Origin: Cucumis sativus
Lineage: Eukaryota; Streptophyta; Magnoliopsida; Cucurbitales; Cucurbitaceae
Assembly: GCF_000004075.3 (NCBI RefSeq)
Contig: NC_026655.2
Location: forward strand, 20,011,489 to 20,075,488
Direction: 5' to 3'
Length of the DNA stretch: 64,000 bases
Part shown: one piece after another, positions 1 to 11,699 of the stretch
How positions within the stretch are numbered: position 1 is the stretch's first letter
Layout of the letters: the number at the start of each line of letters is the position of its first letter
Notes under the pieces: generated by a model
Database searches by the model: none
Told to the model about the DNA's origin: nothing
Seen by the model: only the letters and a program-made list of their open reading frames with translations
Program-made: the position numbers and the translations under genes

Positions 1-3000
1 GTGATTATCTGTCTAAAAGTTGGTCTCTTTGATGGCCTCTCATCCCAGCAAGCTTCAATCAACCTGACCAGAAATGTCGGTTCGTTAGTACGAAAAATCA
101 TCCATACCACTCTCTCGTTTAATAGAGATGAGAGAGAAGCAGCCGAGCTTACTCTTTAATTCCATGGGCGTAGCATTTAGCTGGAGCTTTGAAAGGAGGG
201 CGCATTCCGGCTGCATACCCTTTACAAATGGCATTTTCTTTTTTGTTTGAAAATGGTGGTTGTCCTTCGATCATCTATTTTATTATAGTGCATTATTAGT
301 ATTAAAATCAAGTTAAGGCATTGGTTCATTCACAGGTTGATATGATTGTAAAGAACCAAACCTCTTGTAGAATTAAAGCAAAGGAGAAGACGTCTACTTT
401 GGTGTCGTATCCATTATTTTTGAAAACTTCTGGAGCGACGTATCGGCCTATAATGACAAATAGCTTGATTGAGAATGTATTCACGACTTTATGTGATGAA
501 GAGAATAAGTTTATGGATTAATCAGAGGAAATTCTTACAAGCAGTGTCTTGACATGTTAAAGGTTTATCCTCCTTGACTGTGAGCAACTTGCTAACTCCA
601 AAGTCTGCAACTTTCAGGTTCCCAGTGTCATCTCGCAATATATTTCTATAATCAAACAACGAAACATCTTTAGGAATTTCAAAGAAATTAGAGTAGATGC
701 CATTGCTGAAGAGGAATCAACTCTTACGATGGCTCAAGATCACGGTGGATGATCGGTGCAGGTTTATTTTCGTGCAAATAGTTCATTCCCCTGGACAAAA
801 TTTCAGGAAATAAAACACATAAGATGCAATGGAAGATGGACATTTTATCTAAAAAGTTTAAGGGAGCAGTGTATAATGAATACCTAGCAATGTCAAGGGC
901 AAATTTCACAGCTACAATTGGTTTTAGTGGTCCTTTTTTGTGTAAAAGTTGACAAAGATCTCCCTGCAGCACCAATTACAATAACATGAGGGGAAATGGA
1001 CATTGGGTTTATCGATAGTTCTCATTTTCAGATCCATTGAAGAAGTTTAAAATGAATTGGAGAAAAACCTTAGGCAAATATTCAGTGACAATCATCATGG
1101 GACTACTTTGAGTGACGGCACCAAGAAATTGAACCACGTTAGGATGCCGAATCTTCTGAAGCAATGCAAGCTCATCTCTGAAGGCGTTCCTGAAACCCCC
1201 AAATGGATGAAAAAGAAAAAAAGAAAAAGGTGATTTCAGTCAAGAAATTAATGATAACCACCTAATAACTACAGATACTTTAAGTTTTTAACTAGACAAT
1301 ATGATATTAAACTTGTATCAAACACTTGTTACTAATAGATGTATTAGACGCTAGTTGTACAAAATCAAAATCAGGTTCAACATTTATTAGACATACATCA
1401 AAATAATCTTTTAAGCACATGAATGCATAAATACATTAACTTTGAGTTTACTTCTTGCATATAAATGATACATAATTTAATAAACATGAACTTATTGTGT
1501 CTATGTCCTAGATGTCAACAAAAAATGACATGTTGTCTCCATATCGTGTCATACTGTGTGTCTCATATCTATATCCTCCTTAATTGAATGTATATTTTCT
1601 AGAACTTGGTTACTTACACTTTATCCTCCTCTGAAATCACATCCTCAGGAAGCTCTTTGACTGCAACTTGGATTCCGCGCCATGATGCAAGATGGAAGGT
1701 TCCCTGGAAAGAAATTTTAGATTAAGATCAACATTCAACAGTAAAAAAGTAAAACCAACCAAATATTAGGAAAAAATAAGAAAAGCAGGGTGGAAGAAAA
1801 AGTGTTAAGTACCTTGGTCAAGTTGACACTGTTTGTGAAGTCAAATTCTTTAGGATCAATTTCATATTCTGGGACTTCACGAGCATGTTTGACATGCATG
1901 GGAGCCATCTGAATTTTCCAGCATTGTGAACAAAATAAAATAGAACGTAATGAAACCATGATTAGTGAACATAATCCAACACTTTGCAATTGTAGAAACG
2001 AAAAATTCAAAAAAAAAAAAAAAAAAAAGAACGAAAGAGAGAAAGACATTGTAGGTACCAGATGTTTTGCGCCCCTTTTTTCCAGCAATTTGATAACTTC
2101 ATGGTTTTTGTAGAATATAGCATCTGCAAGAGGCTGTTATTCCAAACTTAGATTATTCTTCCGCCATTAGTCCACAGAAAACAGGTTGAAAATTTCTTCT
2201 CAAAAAGAGTAAACATGAAATTATGTATGGTGACGAAGATTCATTGACCACACAGATGGACAAATTTTTGTAATAAAGTTAACAAAATTAAGTATAATCA
2301 AAACCCAAATCATATTTAAATATGAACATTATACCATAAAACAAACAAACAAATAGAAAAAAGAAACCTCAACTTTCTTCTTTTCGTCTCAAAAAGTTAA
2401 TAAAACTTTTACCACTCATTAATAGGTCCTATAACTTTAATTTTATCTTTAGTAGCTCTACAAATATTTAATATTGTGTTCAACTTCTATTTGACCTATC
2501 TTACAATGTTTTCAAACTCATTTACTAGACCAGAAAAAAATCAAAAGTTTAGTTCTACTAAGAAACCTCAACTCCTATTTAAGAATCAAACCCCAAACGT
2601 TAAAGTTCAAATACAAAATAATTTTATGCTTACTGAGATATGTTCATGCAAAATTTAATTTTGTACTAATACAAAATGTTAGTTTTAAAGGTTTTTAAAA
2701 CCTCTTTTGCTTACTTGTTATCTAAGTTTGTGGTAAAAATAAATAAAGTAAAGAGACTTTTTTTTTGTTTTTTTCTGGAGGGTCATTTTCAGAAATAATA
2801 GTCTAAACATAATCCGAATAATATTCTTCTGGAAAAAAATAAATTAATCCGAACAATATTCCTTTAACTGAATTAATTTTTCCTTTTTAAAAAATGGAAA
2901 TTTCCCTTTCGAAATAACGGACCCACCCATTTCCTGCGTACAAAATTCCCGTATGTTTTCGACGTTTTGTTTGTTTCTTTTTTTCTTTTTCTTTCTTTCT

Positions 3001-3702
3001 CAAATACTTTTCATGAAATGATAATTTATTTCTACCATTATAATTATTTACAGATACTGAATTCAAAGTAATCAAAAGAAATATCCAATAAATTTATCAA
3101 GAACATTTTATAGTTAAATTTTCATAATTTCCAGAAATTTTATTATTCTTCGTAAAAATATCATTGATTGTTGACCTCTTCATTTGTATTCGTCATTTAG
3201 ATAAAAACCAAATGCTTCTATCCATTAAAACGTATTTTCCAATTTCCAAGACCGACAAAAAAAAAATTAAAAGTATCTAAATATATATAATATATTAAAA
3301 AATTAAAAAAATTAAAAAATTAAAAAAGAAAGTAAACGCGGGCCGGAAAAGAAAATGCAGAAAGCGGCAAATTACCGTACTGCCCCAGCGATCTTTGGGG
3401 TCAATTTCAGCGCCACGGCGGAGCAGTAAATCGACGATCTCGTTGCAGCCTTGACAAGCAGCAATATGAAGCGCCGTCCGATTATCAATATCGTGAAAAT
3501 TAACATCAATTCCTGAATCTAAAAGCTCCTTAATCCCTTCCAAATCGCCTTCATTCGCCAAATACATCAATCGCACCCCTGGATCGATCTCCTCACCGTC
3601 TTCCGCCAACTCCGCCTCCTCCGGCTGGCGATCCGGCGCCATCGACGATTGCTTCCCTAACAAAAACCTCACCCCGTTGTTGTTACTGTTATTCGTCTCC
3701 AT
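1..3702 (-). CDS. Ankyrin-repeat Raf-like protein kinase, integrin-linked-kinase (ILK/C7) group, 3' end outside window
   Basis: Exons (minus strand, listed high to low): 3376-3702, 2059-2133, 1813-1908, 1618-1703, 1069-1189, 884-963, 728-790, 539-645, 362-447, 153-274, 1-63. All have GT-AG borders and phases that close; the gene runs off the left edge. The N-terminus (about residues 40-135) carries ankyrin repeats (DNRTALHIAACQGCNEIVDLLL, then PLADAIFYKNHEVIKLL). The kinase domain follows: VAVKEL lysine, RHPNVVQFLGAV, HRDLEPSN catalytic loop, VADFGVSK, RYVAPEVF, DVFSFALILQEM, RPTFRQII. This order of ankyrin repeats then Raf-like kinase defines the plant ILK group; the HRDLEPSN loop resembles Arabidopsis At4g18950. 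Members act in immune, ion-transport and blue-light signalling. The catalytic-loop Lys is Glu here, as I recall for the subgroup, so catalysis may be atypical. The first intron (2134-3375) is the longest. Start: ATG at 3702, followed directly by the ankyrin region in frame. Confidence 0.93.
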
Positions 3703-3930
3703 TTGTTTCTAAAACCCTAAGTAAGAAGCAGTTCTCTGCTTTCCGACGAATCTCCGGCAATGAAAAACAATATTTTCGGTCAACTAAATTTAGAAAAATG
3801 AGTTGGAGTATCACAATTTTACAGCTAGGTTTTGGGAGTGAAATGAATGGAAGAATTCCCGGTGAGAACAAGAACTCGTTTTTTGTGTCGTTTCAACTTT
3901 CAGCAGCTTTTTGAAGCAGTTACGATTCCC

Positions 3931-3938
3931 CTTTATAG
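3931..3938 (-). promoter_or_regulatory. Putative TATA box of the ILK-type kinase gene
   Basis: The minus strand reads CTATAAAG about 230 bp upstream of the kinase ATG. This would put transcription start near 3900 and give a 5' leader of about 200 nt. I see no ATG-initiated upstream frame in the part of the leader I checked. Confidence 0.45.
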
Positions 3939-3959
3939 TGGGAAAAAGAAGATGAAGTC

Positions 3960-6900
3960 TCTTTTTCTCGTCGGTACGGCGTAGTATAGTAATTACGTCA
4001 TTAAGTTCTTCTAAAATACGCTTCCCTTTAATTTCGCCGTCCTTACTTAACGGCTTCCGTAACTTTCGTCACTTTGCGTGACGGCTGGATGACGACGAAC
4101 TTGTTCTTTTACGCGGATGGGTGTTCTTTTCGTGTGGGGAGTGATTATTGATTAAGATTATGAATGCAATCTACACCGTTGATTTGGTTAATTTTTTTGA
4201 TTTGAATATTACCTACGGTTTGGATTAAATGGTATAGTGGATGTGGCGCGGGCGAGATAACCGATGTTGTATGAATACGTCGTCGTGTTGGGGTGAGTAG
4301 ATGCCAACTTGGCGGTGACGTATTGAGTGGAGCCCATGGCTGAGGTGGATTTGGGAAAACGAAAATATCACACTGCTGGAACATTCCAACTATATGATAT
4401 AAAAATTTATTTGATTAATAAATGAAGCCTTTTTTTTTGGTTATTTATGGTATAATGTAATCTTTGATGTAAATGTGTAGGATAAGACTAAGTCTATTTC
4501 AATCCCATTTTTTCTATCATCGATTTAATTTAAGGATTATCTATTAAAATAATGGAATTTAATGGTTTTCAAAATGTTATATTTTTAGAAAAATTTTAAA
4601 TCAATCAAACTTTGAGTTTTTGCTTAATACTTCTTCTTTTTATTCTTAATCAATTAATTAAAAATTCTTATGATGGGGATCTTTTAATTGAAATTAATTT
4701 AGTTATAATCAATTGTACTTTTATTAGATCAAGTAATACACATGACTAAAGCAGTAATAATGAGTAGAAATGTAAAGTCTTAAATAGAAATTATAGCAAA
4801 ATTTAATTAGGATGTTAAGTGACTAAATTAAAAATACAACTCATGCAAGATGTTGAAAGCTAAAGAAAAATGTAAAACTAGAATTTTAAAAAGTAAAAGG
4901 AAAGTAACGAAACAAAGAAATTGTGTCTTTCAAAATATGTTATTTGTTATGTTGGTGTCAAACCCGTAAGGGTAATGCAAATGAGAAATGGGTGAATTTG
5001 AATTTATAGAAAAGAGTGAAGAGGATTGAAAAGAAATAGAGATGGAATTGAGAAAGAGAGGATGAATGAGAGGGGGGAATGAATTGATGAACTGTGTTAG
5101 CGATTTGTATAATAGAAAAGAAAAGGGTTGGTCAAAATAGGGCAATTGTTAAGCAATGATTTGCAAGTTGTGATGGGTAGATGGGAAATTCACATGAATT
5201 ATGGCCGCCTTTTTCTCTTTTATTGTTTAATTTTATCCATTCATATATTCATATATTCATAATATTCATAATATTCATACATTCAATATTAATATTACAA
5301 ATACAATGTTTTCCCCTGATCATCATATCAGCCGCGTGAAAAATGACATCTAACACATATTCAAACTATTATCTTTCTTACAAATAAATTAGTTAGCCAC
5401 CAAAATTTCCTTTTTTCAACGGCAATTCTCATTTTTCTTCCTCCTTTCTTATGAATGGAGGTTTGATTTATAGTTTCTCATCTGATATTAAATATTTAAA
5501 TAATTGATTGTGGAGTAATGTATAGGGTTGATATTGTACACCATTAGTTGAAAAGGGTATGTGAGAATCTGAAATAGTATACTATTTGTACATTGGGTTA
5601 TATATAATAAAACTTTTTTATTGATTAGGTTGAAAATAATATTCCGTAAATATAATATAAGATGTTCCCACTACTTGACATTACTCTTTTGGATAAAACA
5701 AAGCTTAGAGATGAGAATGATTCAAAGCCAAACTCATTTATCTTTCTCAATTAATTTTATGCTTTACTTTTTCAAATTAATTACATATATAATGTCTTCA
5801 CACTTTAAACAACCGATTATTGCTGGCGGATTTTTTTATTATATTATTATTGTAAATTAATTGATCCAACAATAATTCTTAAACGTGATTAAAACTATTT
5901 CTTGTTTTTTCTTCTAGTATTCATTAAATAATATGTTTATATGGAAACTAAACCATATGAATAATAGTGAGAGGAAATAATTAACTTTAAGACAAAACAC
6001 ATTAAAATAATTACATTTTGCTGATCATATAATCTAATTTGACGCTTTATACAAGCCAATCTAAAATGTTACAAATAAAATAATGGGTTCAAAATTTGTT
6101 ATCAGTTTGAACTTGAATGCAATTTAAAGTACTCTATTACAGTGTTTTGAAAAACTTAATTAATACCTATTTTAATATGTTTCAGAGGTTTCTTTACTGT
6201 GATTATATTATGGAAAGATTATTTAGAATTGGTTTAGATATCTTTGTAACTCACTATACTTTATAATTGTTCAAAAATGATTTCTCTGTAAAGGAAATCC
6301 TATACCTATACGTACGTTTATATTACTATACCACTACTTCATTATCTCTCTATTTGATTCTAAACCTCTACTTAATTAAGAAAACCTCTCATTTTACATG
6401 GCTGATCCACTCTCCCCTCTATCTTTTTAGAAATTTAATTAGTTGTACACATTTTTTCATTTCAAACATCTTACTCAAATGTTTCTTTTCCTTCTTCAAC
6501 ATTATATTATTTAATATCTCTGTCATGATATCATCTCTCTTTCCTTTTTTTTTTTATTTTGTTAAAAACTGTCCTCTTTTTTTTTTTATACCGTACTTAA
6601 TGAGTGATGGGGTTTCCAATGGAAGTTTTATACCGTACTTAATGCTCCAATCACGAACAAATTTAGTTAACTAATTTATTAACTAATATTACAAATTAAA
6701 TGGATAATATGTTTTCATTTCCGTCCCTAAGTATATTTCAAAAGTTTTAAAATATATTTTTTTTTCTAATGTCACCTAAAATTAATTTCACTTCATATTT
6801 CTTTCTTAATTTAATTAAAATTGTAACATGAGTGAAACCTATCAAAATTACATATTTCTTTAATAATATTAATTAATATAGAAGTACATCTATCGAGCTG

Positions 6901-7670
6901 CCATGTCAAAACTTGTAGTACATTTTGGCCATCTCATCCCACTTCGGGTATTTGTGGGTTAACCCAAAGCCCTGATATCTCATGAGCATGAGAGTGTTAA
7001 AGCTTTTGCTCTTCCGCATATATAACACATTGAATATACTCTATTCATCATGTCTCTATTTTCTTGATCATTTAGCAATGGTACAAGTATGAGAAATACA
7101 CTTAGAAAAAGAATCGATAGAATAATATTATAATAATATATTTTCAAATTCTTTATTAAATTTCCAATTATAATAAATTAATTAGTTTAAACTCAAACAA
7201 GTGTTCCAGTTTAAAAATCCATAATTAAGATTTAGATTAACATCAAAATTGACCTTATATTAATCTTGTTTAGGTAACCTAACAGTTTGAGCATTAAACT
7301 TTAAATCTCATTATTACCCTAAACTTCTTAAACGATTGATACCAATTTTATTATTATTATTTCAATTTTTGTTAATTCATGCAAAACATACATGAACCCA
7401 TTAATTTCTATAAGAAAGTTGAAGGTGTTTAAAGATTAAAATTAATTAAGATTCCAATTGGTATCCAAGTTTGAAGTGGGAGCTGATGTAATTAGAAATT
7501 TAAGGCCGTCAGTTAACCATTTTATTTTTCATTTTTAAAATCATTTCAACTACTATTTTCTTTTTCTTTTTAATCTACTATTTATCCCTATTTTAAGGTA
7601 TGGAAGTCAGTTTTTCAAAACTACTTTTACAAATGGTTGTAGTTAAAAGTGTAGCTTAAATTTAAAAAAA
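3960..7670. other. AT-rich spacer without a recognised gene
   Basis: Long A/T runs and short chance frames only. A short direct repeat (ATACCGTACTTAATG) occurs near 6587 and 6629. No protein family, tRNA or clear transposon terminus was recognised. Confidence 0.6.
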
Positions 7671-7677
7671 GAAAAAA

Positions 7678-7797
7678 GAAAAAACATCAAATAGTCAAAA
7701 TGATTACTAAATAGAATCTCGACGAGTTAAAATTGATAAGAAAAAACATCAAATAGTCAAAATGATTACTAAATAGAATCTCGAGTTAAAATTGATA
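7678..7797. repeat. Tandem duplication of a unit of about 60 bp
   Basis: Two head-to-tail copies that begin AAAAAACATCAAATAGTC and end AAAATTGATA. They are almost identical except for a 4-base difference (CTCGACGAG in copy 1, CTCGAG in copy 2). Looks like a recent local slippage or duplication. Confidence 0.85.
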
Positions 7798-7799
7798 GG

Positions 7800-8330
7800 A
7801 ACCAATAAAGCGAGCATTAGAGTCATCAAAATTGTAGATGGAGGCCTCGAGAAAGTCTTGGTTGGGTCGATAGATGTAGTGATGAGTCTAGATCTGGAGA
7901 ATTAGGCCATGACTATATAAAGTGATATTGTTGCACCTCGTCTTATGTGGCATGGTATAATTTTATAACATGTTTATTTATGGAGAGATTATGTCGACTT
8001 ATTAAATACAAAACGATAATAAAACATATAATTCTTTTAAATATGTAATAAAGATCATGACATTAACATATCTTATCATGTTTGATCATCTATCCTAAGA
8101 TGTCAACATATGCGATAAGATGTTCTAACATTTCGCATAGCTATCTCACATAGCTCATGTTATCGCATAGTCATAATTCATAGTTAAAAGCTAAAATATC
8201 ATAAACTTTCAAGTTTTCATTCGCATAACGTTTGAAACATAACTATTGCATATCATTACATAAAAAATTAGCGTTTAAAACATAGCTATATCGCACAGAG
8301 GTCTTCTCACTTAATTTTATCTTTTTCTTT
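7800..8330. other. Non-coding sequence abutting the OBAP fragment, possibly an inserted repeat
   Basis: AT-rich with many related short words (CGCATAG, CATATCTTATC, AACATAGCTA, GCGATAAGATG), as in a decayed repeat. It begins exactly where homology to the oil-body-associated protein stops. No transposon family could be named. Confidence 0.35.
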
Positions 8331-8512
8331 TTACTGTAGGGTGAAAGTGCAAATATGTTGACTCATTTGCTTCAATGGTTTTAGTGACTGCAACAATTGA
8401 GCCCCTTTGTCCACCACCTGCTGCATCGCCATCATCGCCTTTCCCAGCGGCTGAGGAGCCTCCCCTCCGCCTTCGCTGCTATCGGAGTCGGTTTCTCGTT
8501 GCTTGATGCCAT
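8331..8512 (-). pseudogene. Truncated oil-body-associated protein (OBAP1/DUF1264) pseudogene
   Basis: The minus-strand frame contains QPLGKAMMAMQQVVDKGAQL and then LQSLKPLKQMSQHICTFTL. These match the conserved N-terminal region of plant OBAP1 proteins (seed oil-body proteins of about 240 residues). Only about 60 codons remain, and the frame stops at CAG-TAA. The ATG at 8512 starts a plausible N-terminus (MASSNEKPTP) in a different frame from the conserved part, so a frameshift of one or two bases lies between them. The missing C-terminal three quarters is not found downstream; repeat-like sequence takes its place. The end CTACA/GTAAAAAG could be an old exon-1 donor, so a lone exon is an alternative reading. 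Confidence 0.6.
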
Positions 8513-8660
8513 TAATTTCTTCCAAATGGAGAAACAAAATGTTGAAATTAGTTTTTCAATTCTCAATAGTTGTTGATAAGAATTGGGTGGCGACTGCCAC
8601 GTCAACACGTACTTAAAGCTGACATGGCTTGCTTTGACGAAGTAGAGCCACTTAGGATGT

Positions 8661-8666
8661 CACGTG
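8661..8666. promoter_or_regulatory. CACGTG (ABRE/G-box) upstream of the OBAP fragment
   Basis: A CACGTG core lies about 150 bp upstream of the OBAP start; the minus strand reads GATGCACGTGACATCC. A second ACGT core lies near 8610. ABRE-type sites are typical of seed and oil-body gene promoters, which suggests the fragment kept its original promoter. Function here is inference. Confidence 0.35.
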
Positions 8667-9314
8667 CATCATTGGGGATAAATATATAATTATCAACGGT
8701 TGTCATTTCTTGATTTTTTTTAATAATGTTATTTTTAAAAAATATTGTAAAAAATAGGGTAATGAGTAATTTATTGAATGAAATTATACATTCAAATTCT
8801 TAATAGTAACAACTGACCTGTATGCTAAAGAAGAAAAAGTGGCTTAGATTTTATTTTTATTTGAGAGATGCTAGATGTGGGAGATGGACACCATCATTAT
8901 CATTGCATGACAAATTTGGACAGCAAAGAATAATCTCCTACTCCAACGGATATTGATTGATGTTAAGGATTGGTTGTTGCTTCCACTACTTCATCCCCCC
9001 CTCCAAGATCCTACTAAAACTTCAATTTGGATGTGGAAGACTAATAGACATGAATTAAATTTGGAACACAATTCCAAGAATTAGGAACTAAAACTATATT
9101 AAATAAGAAGCTCATGAAAAATTGAAAACAAAACCACCTTCCAAAGCACTTTATTACACGCAAATGCAATCTTCCAAAACTCCAAACTTAAAAGCCCCTT
9201 CTTCTTCTTCTTCTTCCAAAACTCTTTCACTTCTCCATACTCAGTTACGGGTTCCCAAACGATCCTTTCTTTTTCTCCATTCACATTCCTCTATTTTCAT
9301 CCACTTTGCTTTCC

Positions 9315-9322
9315 TATAAATA
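9315..9322 (+). promoter_or_regulatory. TATA box of the DRP4-like gene
   Basis: TATAAATA about 110 bp upstream of the ATG, followed by a pyrimidine-rich leader (CTTCCCCCCCTCTTC). This predicts transcription start near 9345. Confidence 0.6.
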
Positions 9323-9423
9323 CAAACCACTTATCTTCCCCCCCTCTTCACAGTCATCACCTCCATTCTCAATCTCCCATCCCCTCCCATTTTCAGTTCC
9401 TGTTTTCCAATCCTTATTCCAAA

Positions 9424-11566
9424 ATGACTCCATACAAGTCTTCCTCTAAGATTAGGAACAAGAAAATTCCTCAAACTTCCAACCAACAAGAAACCATTAT
9501 GGATTCTCCTATTACTGCTCTTGTTCCCGTAGAAGACTCAAATGAGCTTTCCAATTTCGTTGCACCTATTGTTTCCTGCTACAACGACCGTATTCGGCCG
9601 CTGATTGATGCTGTTGACAAACTACGTCATCTCAACATAATGAAAGAAGGGATCCAGCTCCCCACCATTGTTGTTGTTGGTGACCAATCTTCCGGCAAGT
9701 CCAGCGTACTGGAATCCCTTGCCGGAATCAGCCTCCCCAGGGGACAGGGTATTTGCACCAGAGTACCATTGATCATGAGGCTTCACCAACACTCTGCACC
9801 ACAAACAGAGCTTCGCTTGGAGTTCAATGGAAAATCAATTGCCACAAGTGAATCCGATGTCTCTGAAGCCATAAATGCAGCAACAGAAGAACTAGCTGGC
9901 CATGGAAAAGGTAAAATGTTAGCATGAGATTCAAGTGACTCTCCATACTGATTAATTAAGAAATGACGGTAATCATTTGTTTTTAATCTTAACAGGCATA
10001 TCCAATACCCCATTGACTTTGGAAGTGAAAAAGAATGGGGTACCAGACTTAACCATGGTTGATCTTCCTGGAATAACTAGGGTTCCTGTTCATGGACAGC
10101 CTGAAGACATATACGATCAGATTAAGGATATTCTAATGGAGTATATTACTCCTGAACGAAGTATAATATTGAATGTTTTATCAGCAACAGTCGATTTCAC
10201 CACTTGTGAATCAATTAGAATGTCTCAGGTTGTGGATAAAACAGGGGAGAGAACCTTGGCTGTGGTAACAAAGGCTGACAGAGCACCCGAAGGACTGATG
10301 GAGAAAGTCACCGCCGATGATGTCAACATCGGACTGGGTTACGTGTGTGTAAGAAACAGGATTGGAGAGGAATCTTACGAGGACGCAAGAAGGGAAGAAG
10401 CAAGGTTGTTTGAATCTCACCAGTTATTGTCGAAGATTGACAAATCAATTGTTGGAATTCCTGTTTTAGCACAGAAATTAGTGCAAATTCAGGCTTCGAG
10501 CATAGCAAAGAATTTACCAGATATTGTCAGGAGTATTAACGAGAGGTTGAGTGAGAATTTGTCAGAATTGAGTAAATTGCCAAAGAATTTGACTTCATTT
10601 GCAGAGGCATTGACGGCTTTAATGAGAATAATTAGTTCAGCTAAAGAAACCTTGAAGAACATTCTAATAAGAGGTGAGTTTGAGGAATACAAAGATGATA
10701 AAAACATGCATTGCACAGCTAGATTGGTTGAAATGCTGAATAATTATTCTAAAGAGTTGAATCAGTTTTCAACAAAAGATTCTGGAGAGAATTTTCTGAT
10801 TGAAGAGATCAAAATTCTCGAAGAATCAAAAGCAATTGGATTACCCAATTTCCTTCCTAGAACAGCATTTCTAGTCATACTTCAAAGAAAAGTGAAAGCA
10901 GTATCATCTCTGCCTATAGGTTTCGTGGAAACCATTTGGAATTACTTGGAAAATATTGTGACTGCAGTTCTAATGGAACATGCTTCTAATTACCACCAAC
11001 TCCAGCTGGCCACTAAAAGAGCCGGACATGTACTATTAGCTAAAATGAGGAAAAGATCAATGGAACGAATGATGGAATTCGTAGAAATGGAGAAACTAAC
11101 CGATTACACTTGCAATCCCGAATATGGGACGGAATGGAACAAGTTGATTTCGCAGCAAGAATCATTCGTAAAACAAGTGAACGAAAATTTAGCTCAGAAA
11201 ATCACGATCGTAGGGTATGGGGAAGTGGAAGTGGGAGGGCTTCGGCAGTACGAGTATCTTCTTCCACAGGCGTACGATCTGAGAATGAGAATGACGGCGT
11301 ACTGGAAGATCGTGCTGAAGAGACTAGTGGATTGCATGGCACTTCATCTTGAATATAGCATCGACAAATTGATAAACGAAGAACTTGAACCGGAAATCGT
11401 GAATGAAATATTGGGACCAGGCGGAGTTGGGATCGAGAAGATGCTGGAGGAATCTCCGAGCCTTGTGTTGAAGAGAGATAAACTGAATCGGAGCGTTGGG
11501 CGGCTCCGGGAAGCGAAGGAGGTGGTGGGTAACATTCTTGATCGGATTGCGACTTTCGGTGGATGA
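9424..11566 (+). CDS. Dynamin-related protein 4 (Mx-like large GTPase)
   Basis: Exons 9424-9910 and 9996-11566 with one GT-AG intron; predicted 685 residues. GTPase motifs: G1 GDQSSGKS (about residue 86), G3 DLPG (about 184), G4 TKAD (about 253). A long helical middle/stalk region and a C-terminal GTPase effector domain follow ([16 protein letters not shown] at the very end). There is no PH domain or proline-rich tail, as in the plant DRP4 / animal Mx subgroup. Dynamins polymerise on membranes and use GTP hydrolysis to remodel or cut them; the precise role of plant DRP4 is poorly known. DRP4 genes are often intron-poor, which fits. The ATG at 9424 gives a Lys/Ser-rich extension of 25 residues before a second Met at 9499; either could be used. 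Confidence 0.93.
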
Positions 11567-11699
11567 TGAAGAAATGGATTTGGTGTTCGTTCTGCATTTG
11601 AATAGTTTCTGGATTGCAAAGTTGTGTTATATGATCTTTAGTTTTGCAATGTACACACTTTCCTTTCTCTTTTGCCTTTATCTTCATTCTTAAACGTTG

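Noticed and set aside
321..521. Plus-strand frame
   Set aside because: It is the complement of the kinase exon that encodes RYVAPEVF; the minus-strand reading has family homology and splice sites.
3689..3871. Possible overlapping upstream ORF before the ILK start
   Set aside because: The frame begins with TTG, not ATG, and has no internal ATG, so it is not a credible uORF.
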